Positions 1-7,017 are shown, counted from the first letter of the stretch. The stretch is 8,012 bases of DNA from Methylobacteriaceae bacterium (GCA_020638135.1 JACKJE010000040.1:1-8012); one strand, 5' to 3'. Program-made: numbers and translations. The notes: generated from the sequence alone by a model not told the origin.

Positions 1-21
1 TGGCCGGGACGAGCCCGGCCA
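1..21. other. Perfect inverted repeat upstream of rsmA
   Basis: TGGCCGGG (1-8) and CCCGGCCA (14-21) are exact reverse complements separated by five bases (ACGAG). The result is an 8-bp, almost all G/C hairpin ending 15 bases before the rsmA start. No T-run follows on the + strand, so it is not a classical intrinsic terminator. It could be an RNA hairpin at the 3' end of the preceding gene or in the rsmA leader. The left arm begins at base 1, so the structure may extend outside the window. The palindrome is seen directly; any role is inferred. Confidence 0.45.
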
Positions 22-36
22 TGACGGTTTCTCGCC

Positions 37-915
37 ATGACCGACGGCCTGCCGCCGCTGCGCGACGTCGTCGCGCGGTTCGGCATCGCGCCGAAGAAGG
101 CGCTCGGCCAGAATTTCTTGTTCGACCTGAATCTGACGCGTCGAATTGCGCGCGCGGCGGGGCCGCTCGACGAGGCGACCGTCATCGAGATCGGGCCGGG
201 CCCCGGCGGCCTCACGCGCGCTCTGCTGGCGGAAGGCGCGAAACGCGTCGTCGCGATCGAGCGCGACGCGCGCTGTCTTGCGGCGCTTGCGGAAATTTCG
301 GCGCATTATCCGGGACGGCTCGAGGTGATCGAGGGCGACGCGCTCGACGTCGACATGCAGGCGCTGTGCACGCGTTTTGCGAGCGGCAGTCCCGTGCGCA
401 TCTGCGCCAACCTGCCCTACAATATCTCCACAGTGCTGCTGACCAACTGGCTCGAAGCCGAGGTCTGGCCGCCGGCCTGGGATCGGCTGACGCTGATGTT
501 CCAGCGCGAGGTCGCCGAACGCATCGTCGCGACGCCGGCCGAACGCGCCGACTACGGCCGCCTCGCCGTGCTCTGCGGCTGGCGCACGCAGGCGCGCATC
601 CTGTTCGACGTCGCGCCCTCGGCCTTCACGCCGCCGCCGAAGGTGACGTCGTCGATCGTCGAACTGCGCCCGCGCGCAGCGCCAATGGAATGCGATAAGC
701 GCGCGCTGCTCGCGATCACGCAGGCGGCGTTTGGCCAGCGCCGCAAGATGCTGCGGCAATCGCTGAAGGGCGTTGCGCCGGGCGGCGACGCGGAGGGCTT
801 GCTGCGCGCCGCCGGCATCGAACCGACACGGCGCGCGGAGGAAGTCGATGTCGACGGCTTTGTCGGTCTGGCGCGTGCGTTTGAACACCCGCGCGGCCCC
901 GGGGATGGGCGATAG
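37..915 (+). CDS. rsmA: 16S rRNA (adenine(1518)-N(6)/adenine(1519)-N(6))-dimethyltransferase RsmA (KsgA)
   Basis: RsmA uses S-adenosylmethionine to dimethylate two adjacent adenines in the 3'-terminal hairpin loop of 16S rRNA, a late check in 30S assembly. The 292-residue protein has the family blocks in order: GQNFLFD (24-30), the SAM-binding glycine motif EIGPGPGGLT (51-60), acidic E75 in VVAIERD, GDAL (100-103), the catalytic NLPYNIS (125-131), FTPPPKV (197-203) and the C-terminal AFGQRRKMLR (231-240). Its length is slightly above the E. coli form, as is usual in alphaproteobacteria. ATG 37 is the only sensible start: an in-frame TGA lies at 22-24 and no other start codon follows it. The start lacks an obvious Shine-Dalgarno, which may mean coupling to an upstream gene; another reading frame ends at 38-40, overlapping the start as ATGA. 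pdxA commonly precedes rsmA in this group, but it is not visible here. Confidence 0.97.
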   Translation: MTDGLPPLRDVVARFGIAPKKALGQNFLFDLNLTRRIARAAGPLDEATVIEIGPGPGGLTRALLAEGAKRVVAIERDARCLAALAEISAHYPGRLEVIEGDALDVDMQALCTRFASGSPVRICANLPYNISTVLLTNWLEAEVWPPAWDRLTLMFQREVAERIVATPAERADYGRLAVLCGWRTQARILFDVAPSAFTPPPKVTSSIVELRPRAAPMECDKRALLAITQAAFGQRRKMLRQSLKGVAPGGDAEGLLRAAGIEPTRRAEEVDVDGFVGLARAFEHPRGPGDGR

Positions 916-936
916 TGCCGCGCGGGGGAGACCCGG

Positions 937-1407
937 ATGAGCGCCACACAATTGCCGATCGTGTTTCGAATGGGCGGCCCGAAGAGAGCGCTCGCGGTCG
1001 CCATTGGCGTCGGCGCGATCGGCGTCGGCGTCATGATGATCCAGAAGGCGCCGAGCGCGATTGCGCCACTGATCGGCGCCATCGTCGCGCTGGCGGGCCT
1101 CGGCTTCGCGACGCTCGCAGCCATTTCCTGGAAGCGCGGCCTGCCGACGCTCGAAGTCAGCGAGACAGGCATCGTCTACAGCCGTCTCTTGCAGGGTGTG
1201 ACGCGGCTGGCGTGGAGCGAGATCGAAAACGTCGACATCGAGACGACCAGCGTGCCGCGCGAAATGAACAGGGACATCGAACTTCAGGCGGTCGTTCTGC
1301 GGCTCAAGGACGGGCGCTCGGTCAAGCTTGCCCCGTTGGCGGCGGCGCAGGAAATGCGCGACGTGATCGCAGACGCTCTCGCGCAGGAGAGCAAGGCGCG
1401 CGCCTGA
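937..1407 (+). CDS. Small membrane protein with two N-terminal helices and PH-like C-terminal domain, function unknown
   Basis: The 156-residue protein has two hydrophobic segments (about 17-35 and 41-64), separated by a short polar turn around QKAPS. A soluble part of about 90 residues follows. The soluble part contains LEVSETGIVYSRLL (72-85), then LAWSEIENVDIE (91-102), then LRLKDGRSVKLAPL (121-134). A strand, an I/V-x-W-x-E/D-I turn and later strands are the signature seen in bacterial PH-like membrane proteins (STM3941-type and related DUFs). That assignment is by resemblance only. ATG 937 is supported by a strong GGGGGAG Shine-Dalgarno at 924-930 with six bases of spacing. It starts 21 bases after the rsmA stop, so the two are probably co-transcribed. 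Its TGA stop lies one base from the gmk stop on the other strand. No biochemical function can be given. Confidence 0.86.
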   Translation: MSATQLPIVFRMGGPKRALAVAIGVGAIGVGVMMIQKAPSAIAPLIGAIVALAGLGFATLAAISWKRGLPTLEVSETGIVYSRLLQGVTRLAWSEIENVDIETTSVPREMNRDIELQAVVLRLKDGRSVKLAPLAAAQEMRDVIADALAQESKARA

Positions 1408-1408
1408 C

Positions 1409-2065
<657 letters not shown>

Positions 2066-2075
2066 TGCACTCGGC

Positions 2076-2960
2076 TCATTCGATGTTCTGGACCTGCTCG
2101 CGGAACTGCTCGACCTCGACCTTCATTTCAAGGCCGAGCGCGGTCAGCGCCGCGTCGTTCGACTTGGCGCAGAGCGTATTCGATTCGCGGCCGAGCTCCT
2201 GCGCGAGAAAATCGAGACGACGGCCGATCGCGCCGCCTTTCTGCAAGAGTTCGCTCGCTGCGCGCGTGTGCGCGTGCAGGCGGTCGAGTTCTTCGCGGAT
2301 GTCGGCGCGCGAGGCGAGCAGCACCGCCTCCTGATGCAGGCGCGCGGGATCGAGACCCTGCGTCTGACCGAGCGCCTCGATCTGGCGGGCGATGCGGGCC
2401 TTGACCGCGTCCGCGCCGCGGCCGGGCGTTTCCTCCGCCTGGCGCGTCAGTTCGGCGATGCGCGCGATGCGCTGCGCCAGGACATCGCCGATCGCCGCGC
2501 CTTCAGACAGGCGCATGGCGCTGACCGCGACGAGCGCGGTCTTGAGCCCTGCAAGAACATCCTTCGCGAGCGCGGCGCGCGCGGCCTCGTCGTCCTCGGC
2601 CTCGCCGGTTTCCACCACGCCGCGCAGGGCCAGCAGCCCGTCGAGCGAGGCCGGCCTCACATTGGCGTTGAGGGGCACGTCGGCGAGTTGCGCGATCAGC
2701 GCGTCGAGCGCTGCCCGGTTGATGCGGATGTCGGCGGCCGCGCCTTCGCGCGTGGTCGTCAGCGTGGCGTGGCAGGCGCCGCGCGTCAGGGCGGCGGAAA
2801 TGGCGGCGCGCGCCTCGATGTCGACAGCGTCGAAGCCCGGCGGCAGGCGCAGCCGCAGGTCGAGGCCCTTGGAATTGACGGTGCGGATTTCCCAGGCCCA
2901 GCCCCAGGCGCCCGAATGGCCGGACGCCCTGCCGAATCCCGTCATGCTGTGAATGGCCAT
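2076..2960 (-). CDS. yicC: YicC/YloC-family endoribonuclease
   Basis: E. coli YicC has been reported to be an endoribonuclease that takes part in turnover of the small RNA RyhB; homologues are widespread and act in the cytoplasm. The 294-residue protein carries the N-terminal hallmark SMTGFGR (5-11) followed by WEIRTVNSKGLDLRLRLP (23-40). In the middle is MRLSEGAAIGDVL (149-161). The C-terminal domain has DIREELDRL (220-228), GRRLDFLAQELGRESNT (246-262) and the closing VEQFREQVQNIE (283-294). All are strongly conserved in the family, and the length is normal. ATG 2960 gives the canonical MAIHSMTGFGR start, although the Shine-Dalgarno is poor. yicC next to gmk is a recurring arrangement. Here the gene is cut off from mltG by an oppositely oriented gene, so yicC-gmk probably has its own promoter within 2961-3130. 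I could not identify that promoter convincingly. Confidence 0.96.
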   Translation of the reverse strand: MAIHSMTGFGRASGHSGAWGWAWEIRTVNSKGLDLRLRLPPGFDAVDIEARAAISAALTRGACHATLTTTREGAAADIRINRAALDALIAQLADVPLNANVRPASLDGLLALRGVVETGEAEDDEAARAALAKDVLAGLKTALVAVSAMRLSEGAAIGDVLAQRIARIAELTRQAEETPGRGADAVKARIARQIEALGQTQGLDPARLHQEAVLLASRADIREELDRLHAHTRAASELLQKGGAIGRRLDFLAQELGRESNTLCAKSNDAALTALGLEMKVEVEQFREQVQNIE

Positions 2961-3057
2961 GCGCGCCCCGACCTGATCTGGGCGTTCTTAGATCACCATC
3001 CGCGCGCTTTGCCGAGTCCGAAGCCTGACCCGCGCGAAGGATAAATCCGACGGCCTG

Positions 3058-3075
3058 CTGTGAGAGGCCTCACAG
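3058..3075. promoter_or_regulatory. CRP/FNR-superfamily-like operator (TGTGA-N6-TCACA)
   Basis: CTGTGAG (3058-3064) and CTCACAG (3069-3075) form a perfect 7-bp inverted repeat around AGGC. The core TGTGA-N6-TCACA (3059-3074) equals the consensus half-sites recognised by E. coli CRP. Its centre (3066.5) is about 64 bases upstream of the secreted-protein start at 3131 and 106 bases from the yicC start at 2960. If it were a class II activator site at −41.5, transcription would begin near 3108, leaving a leader of about 23 bases; the −10 there (around 3097-3102) is a poor match. The motif is seen directly; the regulator and its target are inferred. Confidence 0.45.
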
Positions 3076-3117
3076 GGCTAGCGACTTTCATGTCCCAGTA
3101 TCGACAAGTCGAAAACC

Positions 3118-3124
3118 GGGGGAA
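3118..3124 (+). promoter_or_regulatory. Ribosome binding site of the secreted-protein gene
   Basis: A GGGGGAA stretch lies six bases before ATG 3131 and supports both the reality of this small gene and its start. It is among the better Shine-Dalgarno matches in the window. Confidence 0.6.
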
Positions 3125-3130
3125 TTCGTC

Positions 3131-3529
3131 ATGCAAAAGAACTTTGGAATGATCGTCGCGATCGGGGTATTGCTTCCCGCCTCTTCAGGCTTGGCTGCAC
3201 AACTGAAGCCGTGCAGCGGCATCAACGCCGTGAAAGAGCGGCTCGATTGCGTCGAGGGCAATGTCGCGCTGGTCAACGCGACGCTGGAAACCGTGGCCGC
3301 CGAACTGCGGAAAGCGATCGGCGAGATAAAGGGCGTCACCGACAAATTGCCGCCCACGTTCGCCGACGACCTGAAGAAGGCGGCCGATGCGGTCACCTGG
3401 GGCGCGCCCCTGCGGATCAAGGGGCGCCCCGACTATTGCCTGACGTGGGTCGACATAAATAGGCAGCCGACCATGCTCACCTGCGATCATCCTGACCTGC
3501 AGGGATTTTCCATCATCAAGCCGCAGTAA
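3131..3529 (+). CDS. Small secreted four-cysteine protein, function unknown
   Basis: I do not recognise a family. The 132-residue product begins with a clear signal peptide: K3, a hydrophobic run at about 5-18, and a small-residue region SGLAA (19-23) where signal peptidase I would cut. The mature protein of about 109 residues has a helical, heptad-like stretch (about 31-72) and a C-terminal part of mixed character (about 90-132). The latter includes YCLTWVD (102-108) and MLTCDHPDLQGF (115-126). Four cysteines (28, 40, 103, 118) could form two disulfides in the periplasm: C28-C40 in the helical part and C103-C118 in the C-terminal part. The gene has ATA codons (Ile66, Ile109) and AGG (Arg111), which are unusual beside its GC-rich neighbours. 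It sits on the opposite strand inside a − strand housekeeping cluster, which suggests a lineage-specific insertion. A CRP-like palindrome lies upstream. Confidence 0.8.
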   Translation: MQKNFGMIVAIGVLLPASSGLAAQLKPCSGINAVKERLDCVEGNVALVNATLETVAAELRKAIGEIKGVTDKLPPTFADDLKKAADAVTWGAPLRIKGRPDYCLTWVDINRQPTMLTCDHPDLQGFSIIKPQ

Positions 3530-3548
3530 GTAGTCCTGCGACGCGGGA

Positions 3549-5375
3549 TCAGTGATAGGCGAGCGCGTTCGAGACGCTCTTGGCGGTATTGAGATCCCAG
3601 CTCTTGTTCCGCAACGGATCGAGCGCCGTGCCTTCCGACGCGTCGAAGGCGACGGGCTTGCGCGGCTGGCCGGCGACGGGCGCCGGCGGCGCGGCGGCCG
3701 CGTCAGCCGTCCCCGGGGCCGCCTGTGGCAATCCAAGCTTGGCCGCCTGCGCCCGCTGTTCGGCGAGCGTCTTTGCGGGCACGGGATAGAGTTCCGGAGA
3801 ACCGGAATCGTTCATCGGGCCGTCGAGCGTGTCGTCGCCGTCGACGCCGCGCACCTTGATGCCGGGGTCGTCGAAACTGGCGACCAGTTTGCCCTTCGGT
3901 TCCTGCGCCGGGTTCTCCTGTGCGGTCTGGGCGGGCGCCTCGAACTGGACGTTCGACAGCGGCTTGTTCCGCGTCCAGGGCTGCGGCGCGAAGGAGGCGA
4001 GTTCCTTCAGTTCGTCGGCCGGCGTCAGATTCGGCGCGACGCGGTCGATCGCTTTCACGGCTTCGGCGGGCGCGAGACTGGGCTCGGGCGCCACATCCAT
4101 CGGGTCGGCGAGCGCGGCGAGCCGGCCAAAATTCGCGGCGGGCTCCGCCTCGCCGCGCTGGCCGGGACGGACGGCGGGCGGCGCCGGCGGCGGCGCGCCG
4201 ATAGCGCGGTCGACATTGGTCGCCGCTCCCTTTTCGCGCTCGATCTGGCGCCAGCGCACGACGTTGCGATTGTGCTCGTCGAGCGAGGAGGCGAAGACAT
4301 GGCCGCCCGTGCCGTCGGCGACGAAGTAGAGCTCCTGCGTGCGCGAGGGATTGGCGACGGCTTCGAGCGCGGCGCGGCCGGGATTGGCGATCGGGCCCGG
4401 CGGCAGACCGTCGATTGCGTAGGTGTTGTAGGGCGTCCACTTCTGGACTTCGGAGGCGAGAATGCCGCGCCCGAGCGTGCCGCGCCCGCCGACCAGACCG
4501 TAGACGATCGTCGGATCGGATTGCAGGCGCATGCGCTTGTGGAGCCGGTTGATGAAGACCGCAGCGACGCGCGGCCTCTCGTCGGCCTTGCCCGTCTCCT
4601 TCTCGACGATCGAGGCGAGCGTCAGCATCTCGTGCGGCGAGCGCAGCGGCAGGTCGGGACTGCGCTGCGCCCAGACGCGCGCGAGCAGCTTCTTCTCGCT
4701 GTCCTGCATCTTGCGGACGAGATCGCGGACATTGGTGCCGCGCGCGACCTTGTAGGTCTCGGGCAGAAGCGAGCCTTCCGGGGGAATGTCCTTGAGGTCG
4801 CCAATCAACACGTCGCTCGCGCGCAAACGTTCGACGATCTGCTGGCTGGTCAGGCCTTCGGGAATGGTGACGGCGTGCAGGATCTGGCGGCCGTTGACGA
4901 GCGTATCCAGCACTTCGCGCAGGCTGGCGTTCTGACGGAACAGATATTCGCCGGCCTTGAGTTTCGAGCGGGCGCCCTCGACGAGCAGCTCGATGTTGAG
5001 GAGCGCGGAATTGTCGATCACGCCCTCCTTTTCGAGGAGCGCGATGATGTCGGGCACTTCCGTGCCCGGCGCGACATAGACGACCTTGTCGTTCGGCAAC
5101 GGGCCGGGCTCGCGCATCTTGCGCTGCATCAGCACGAGGCCGACGCCGCCGGCGACGCAGAGCACGACGAGGAACGACAGGAAGCCGGAGAAAGCCGACA
5201 GGGCGCCGTCACGGCGCTTCTTCTTCTTGGGTTCCGGCGGCGGCGGGGCGGCCTCGGGCTGCAGCGCCTCGCTCGGGCTCTTCAGGCTGCGCCGGCGAGA
5301 GAAAATGCCGCCGCGCGCGGCTGCGGCTGGCGCAGGCGGCGGGGTCTCCCGTTTGTCCGGTTCGACAGTGCTCAT
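3549..5375 (-). CDS. mltG: Endolytic murein transglycosylase MltG with long Pro/Ala-rich C-terminal tail
   Basis: MltG is an inner-membrane lytic transglycosylase that cuts nascent glycan strands and so limits their length. The 608-residue protein has a cytoplasmic Pro-rich N-terminus ending in a basic cluster (KKKKRR, 50-55), one transmembrane helix (about 62-83), a LysM-like/YceG N-domain (about 97-165) and the catalytic domain. The latter shows TIPEGLT (170-176), LLPETY (203-208), ASIVEKETG (254-262) with the presumed catalytic Glu258, VFINRL (273-278), MRLQSDPTIVYG (282-293), YNTYAIDGLPPGPIANPG (316-333) and LYFVADGTGGHVF (349-361). The family domain ends near 383. About 225 further residues, rich in Pro, Ala and acidic residues, follow; E. 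coli MltG (about 340 residues) has nothing comparable. The tail closes with a less repetitive block, FDASEGTALDPLRNKSWDLN (577-596). ATG 5375 is preceded by AGGTGG (5386-5391) at ten bases. It follows fabF by 79 bases on the same strand. Confidence 0.96.
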   Translation of the reverse strand: MSTVEPDKRETPPPAPAAAARGGIFSRRRSLKSPSEALQPEAAPPPPEPKKKKRRDGALSAFSGFLSFLVVLCVAGGVGLVLMQRKMREPGPLPNDKVVYVAPGTEVPDIIALLEKEGVIDNSALLNIELLVEGARSKLKAGEYLFRQNASLREVLDTLVNGRQILHAVTIPEGLTSQQIVERLRASDVLIGDLKDIPPEGSLLPETYKVARGTNVRDLVRKMQDSEKKLLARVWAQRSPDLPLRSPHEMLTLASIVEKETGKADERPRVAAVFINRLHKRMRLQSDPTIVYGLVGGRGTLGRGILASEVQKWTPYNTYAIDGLPPGPIANPGRAALEAVANPSRTQELYFVADGTGGHVFASSLDEHNRNVVRWRQIEREKGAATNVDRAIGAPPPAPPAVRPGQRGEAEPAANFGRLAALADPMDVAPEPSLAPAEAVKAIDRVAPNLTPADELKELASFAPQPWTRNKPLSNVQFEAPAQTAQENPAQEPKGKLVASFDDPGIKVRGVDGDDTLDGPMNDSGSPELYPVPAKTLAEQRAQAAKLGLPQAAPGTADAAAAPPAPVAGQPRKPVAFDASEGTALDPLRNKSWDLNTAKSVSNALAYH

Positions 5376-5441
5376 ACCCGGCGGTCCACCTGAATTGCGC
5401 GGCTTTTCAGCAAGCGACCGACACTAGCTCGCTTTATGGCC

Positions 5442-5472
5442 AAAAAAGGTCGGATCAGTTCGGCGGACCGAC
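5442..5472 (-). terminator. Possible weak terminator or attenuator at the end of fabF
   Basis: On the − strand, GTCGG (5472-5468) can pair with CCGAC (5453-5449), leaving a 14-base loop that contains the fabF TGA. One C later comes a run of six T (5447-5442). The short stem and large loop make this at best a weak intrinsic terminator. A second GTCGG copy further downstream (5422-5418) could compete for the same CCGAC. This is inferred from base complementarity only. Confidence 0.3.
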
Positions 5473-6717
5473 AAAGATCAGCGAGGCGTTCGTGCCGCCG
5501 AAGCCGAAGGAATTCGACAGGGCCGCGCGGATTTCGCGCTTGCGCGCGACATGCGGCACGAGATCGATCGGCGTCTCGAAGGCCGGATTGTCGAGATTGA
5601 GCGTCGGCGGCGCAATCTGGTCGCGCAGCGCCAGAATCGAGAAGATGGCCTCGGCTGCGCCGGCCGCGCCGAGCAGATGGCCGATCGCGGACTTGGTCGA
5701 GGACATCGACGTCTTGGAGGCGGAATTGCCGAGCACGCGCTCGACCGCCTGCAATTCGATGCCGTCGGCCATGGTCGAGGTGCCGTGCGCGTTGACATAG
5801 TCGATGTCGGCGGCCGACAGGCCCGAGCGCTTGAGCGCGGCCGTCATGCAGCGATAGGCGCCGTCGCCGTCTTCGGACGGCGCGGTGATGTGATAGGCGT
5901 CGCCCGACATGCCGTAGCCGACGAGTTCGGCATAGATTTTCGCGCCGCGCGCCTGCGCGTGCTCGAGCGATTCCAGCACCAGGGCGCCGGCGCCCTCGCC
6001 CATGACGAAACCGTCGCGGTCGCGGTCGTAGGGACGCGAGCCCTTGGAGGGCTGGTCGTTGAAGGAGGTGCAGAGCGCCTTGCAGGCGGCGAAGCCCGCA
6101 ATGCCGACGCGGCAGATCGCCGATTCGGCGCCGCCGGCAACCATGACATCGGCGTCGCCGAGCGCGATCAGGCGCGCAGCATCGCCAATGGCGTGGGCCC
6201 CCGAGGAGCAGGCGGTGACGACCGCATGGTTCGGGCCCTTGAGACCGTGCTCGATCGAGACATAGCCAGAGGCCAGATTGATCAGGCGGCCGGGGATGAA
6301 GAAAGGCGAGACGCGGCGCGGGCCGCGTTCCTTCAGCAGCAGTGCGGTGTCGGCGATGCCAGAGAGGCCGCCGATGCCGGAACCGAACATGACGCCGGTC
6401 GAAATCTGCTGTTCGTAGGTCTCGGGCTTCCAGTTCGCGTCGCGCAGCGCCTCGGTTGAGGCCGCCATGGCGTAGAGAATGAAATCGTCGACCTTGCGCT
6501 GCTCCTTCGGCTCCATCCACTGGTCGGGATTGAAGGTGCCGTTGGAGCCGTCGCCGCGCGGCACATGCGCGGCGATCTGGCAGGCCAGATCGTCGATCTC
6601 GAAGCCCTGCATGCGGCCGAAGCCGTTTTCGCCTGCGATCAGGCGCCGCCAGCTCGTCTCGACCCCGCCGCCCAGCGGGCTGACCAGACCGAGGCCAGTG
6701 ACAACGACCCTACGCAT
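5455..6717 (-). CDS. fabF: Beta-ketoacyl-ACP synthase II (FabF)
   Basis: FabF condenses malonyl-ACP with a growing acyl-ACP, the elongation step of type II fatty acid synthesis in the cytoplasm. The 420-residue protein has the Cys-His-His active site of KAS I/II enzymes: Cys170 in TACSSGAHAIG, His311 in NAHGTST and His347 in IGHLLGAAG, with Lys342 in STKSAIGH. GFGGTN lies at 405-410. The two His residues and the length exclude FabH. I chose ATG 6717 because MRRVVVTGLG is the usual N-terminus. In-frame ATG 6726 and TTG 6732 would add three or five residues (MSS or MHMSS), and none of the three has a good Shine-Dalgarno, so the start is uncertain by a few codons. It lies 52 bases downstream of acpP, its substrate carrier, and is probably expressed by readthrough from acpP. 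Confidence 0.98.
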   Translation of the reverse strand: MRRVVVTGLGLVSPLGGGVETSWRRLIAGENGFGRMQGFEIDDLACQIAAHVPRGDGSNGTFNPDQWMEPKEQRKVDDFILYAMAASTEALRDANWKPETYEQQISTGVMFGSGIGGLSGIADTALLLKERGPRRVSPFFIPGRLINLASGYVSIEHGLKGPNHAVVTACSSGAHAIGDAARLIALGDADVMVAGGAESAICRVGIAGFAACKALCTSFNDQPSKGSRPYDRDRDGFVMGEGAGALVLESLEHAQARGAKIYAELVGYGMSGDAYHITAPSEDGDGAYRCMTAALKRSGLSAADIDYVNAHGTSTMADGIELQAVERVLGNSASKTSMSSTKSAIGHLLGAAGAAEAIFSILALRDQIAPPTLNLDNPAFETPIDLVPHVARKREIRAALSNSFGFGGTNASLIFVGPPN

Positions 6718-6760
6718 TGACGACATGTGCAAACGCCCGCTGTTGTTCGACGCGAAAGAG

Positions 6761-6779
6761 CGCCGCCGATCAGGCGGCG
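6761..6779 (-). other. Hairpin enclosing the acpP stop codon
   Basis: CGCCGCC (6761-6767) and GGCGGCG (6773-6779) are perfect 7-bp inverted repeats with the five-base loop GATCA. Read on the − strand, the acpP TGA is in the loop and the stem covers its last two Ala codons. CTCTTTC follows the stem, which is too poor in T for a strong terminator. A partial terminator or a 3' block against exonucleases would fit the very different amounts of ACP and FabF that cells need. The hairpin is seen; its effect is inferred. Confidence 0.5.
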
Positions 6780-7009
6780 GTCGCCTTCTCGAGGAACTTC
6801 ACGGCGTCGCCGACCGTCACGATGGTCTCGGCCGCGTCGTCAGGGATCTCGACGCCGAATTCTTCCTCGAAGGCCATGACGAGCTCGACCGTGTCGAGCG
6901 AATCCGCGCCCAGGTCCTCGATGAAATTGGCGGTGTCGATGACCTTTTCCCCTTCGACGCCGAGGTGTTCGACGACGATCTTCTTCACGCGCTCGGCGAC
7001 ATCGCTCAT
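6770..7009 (-). CDS. acpP: Acyl carrier protein
   Basis: AcpP is the small acidic cytoplasmic protein that carries acyl chains on a 4'-phosphopantetheine arm during fatty acid and lipid synthesis. The 79-residue product contains the attachment motif GADSLDTVELVM (34-45), with Ser37 as the modified residue, followed by acidic helix II (EEEFGVEIPDD, 48-58). The length is exactly typical. The start at 7009 (MSDVAERVKK) matches the family. An in-frame extension up to 7048 would add 13 residues but would place the AAGGA Shine-Dalgarno (7018-7022) inside the coding sequence. The gene lies between fabG and fabF, which encode enzymes that act on its acyl-thioesters. The long 181-base leader after fabG suggests an additional promoter of its own. 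Confidence 0.98.
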   Translation of the reverse strand: MSDVAERVKKIVVEHLGVEGEKVIDTANFIEDLGADSLDTVELVMAFEEEFGVEIPDDAAETIVTVGDAVKFLEKATAA

Positions 7010-7017
7010 GTGTTCAG

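Noticed and set aside
1..40. 3' end of an upstream gene such as pdxA
   Set aside because: Two frames end here (22-24 and 38-40), but at most 12 codons are visible and none matches anything I can recognise, so it is not annotated as a gene.
21..698. ATG-started frame overlapping rsmA in another phase
   Set aside because: It is extremely Arg/Ala-rich and has no recognisable motif. It shares its DNA with the clearly real rsmA.
2268..3044. Open + strand frame antisense to yicC
   Set aside because: It has low-complexity Arg/Ala/Gly content and no domain, and lies opposite a well-conserved YicC.
3534..3548. Hairpin TCCTG-CGACG-CGGGA between the convergent ends of the secreted-protein gene and mltG as a terminator
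   Set aside because: It has only five pairs including a G-T wobble, and no T-run on either strand.
3810..3845. VDGDDTLDG in the MltG tail as an RTX-like calcium-binding repeat
   Set aside because: There is a single acidic stretch with no nonapeptide repetition. It is better explained as part of an acidic, disordered tail.
3552..5393. Long open + strand frame (613 codons) fully antisense to mltG
   Set aside because: It is an artefact of GC-rich codon bias. The translation is Arg/Gly-rich without motifs, whereas the − strand encodes a complete MltG with all catalytic blocks.
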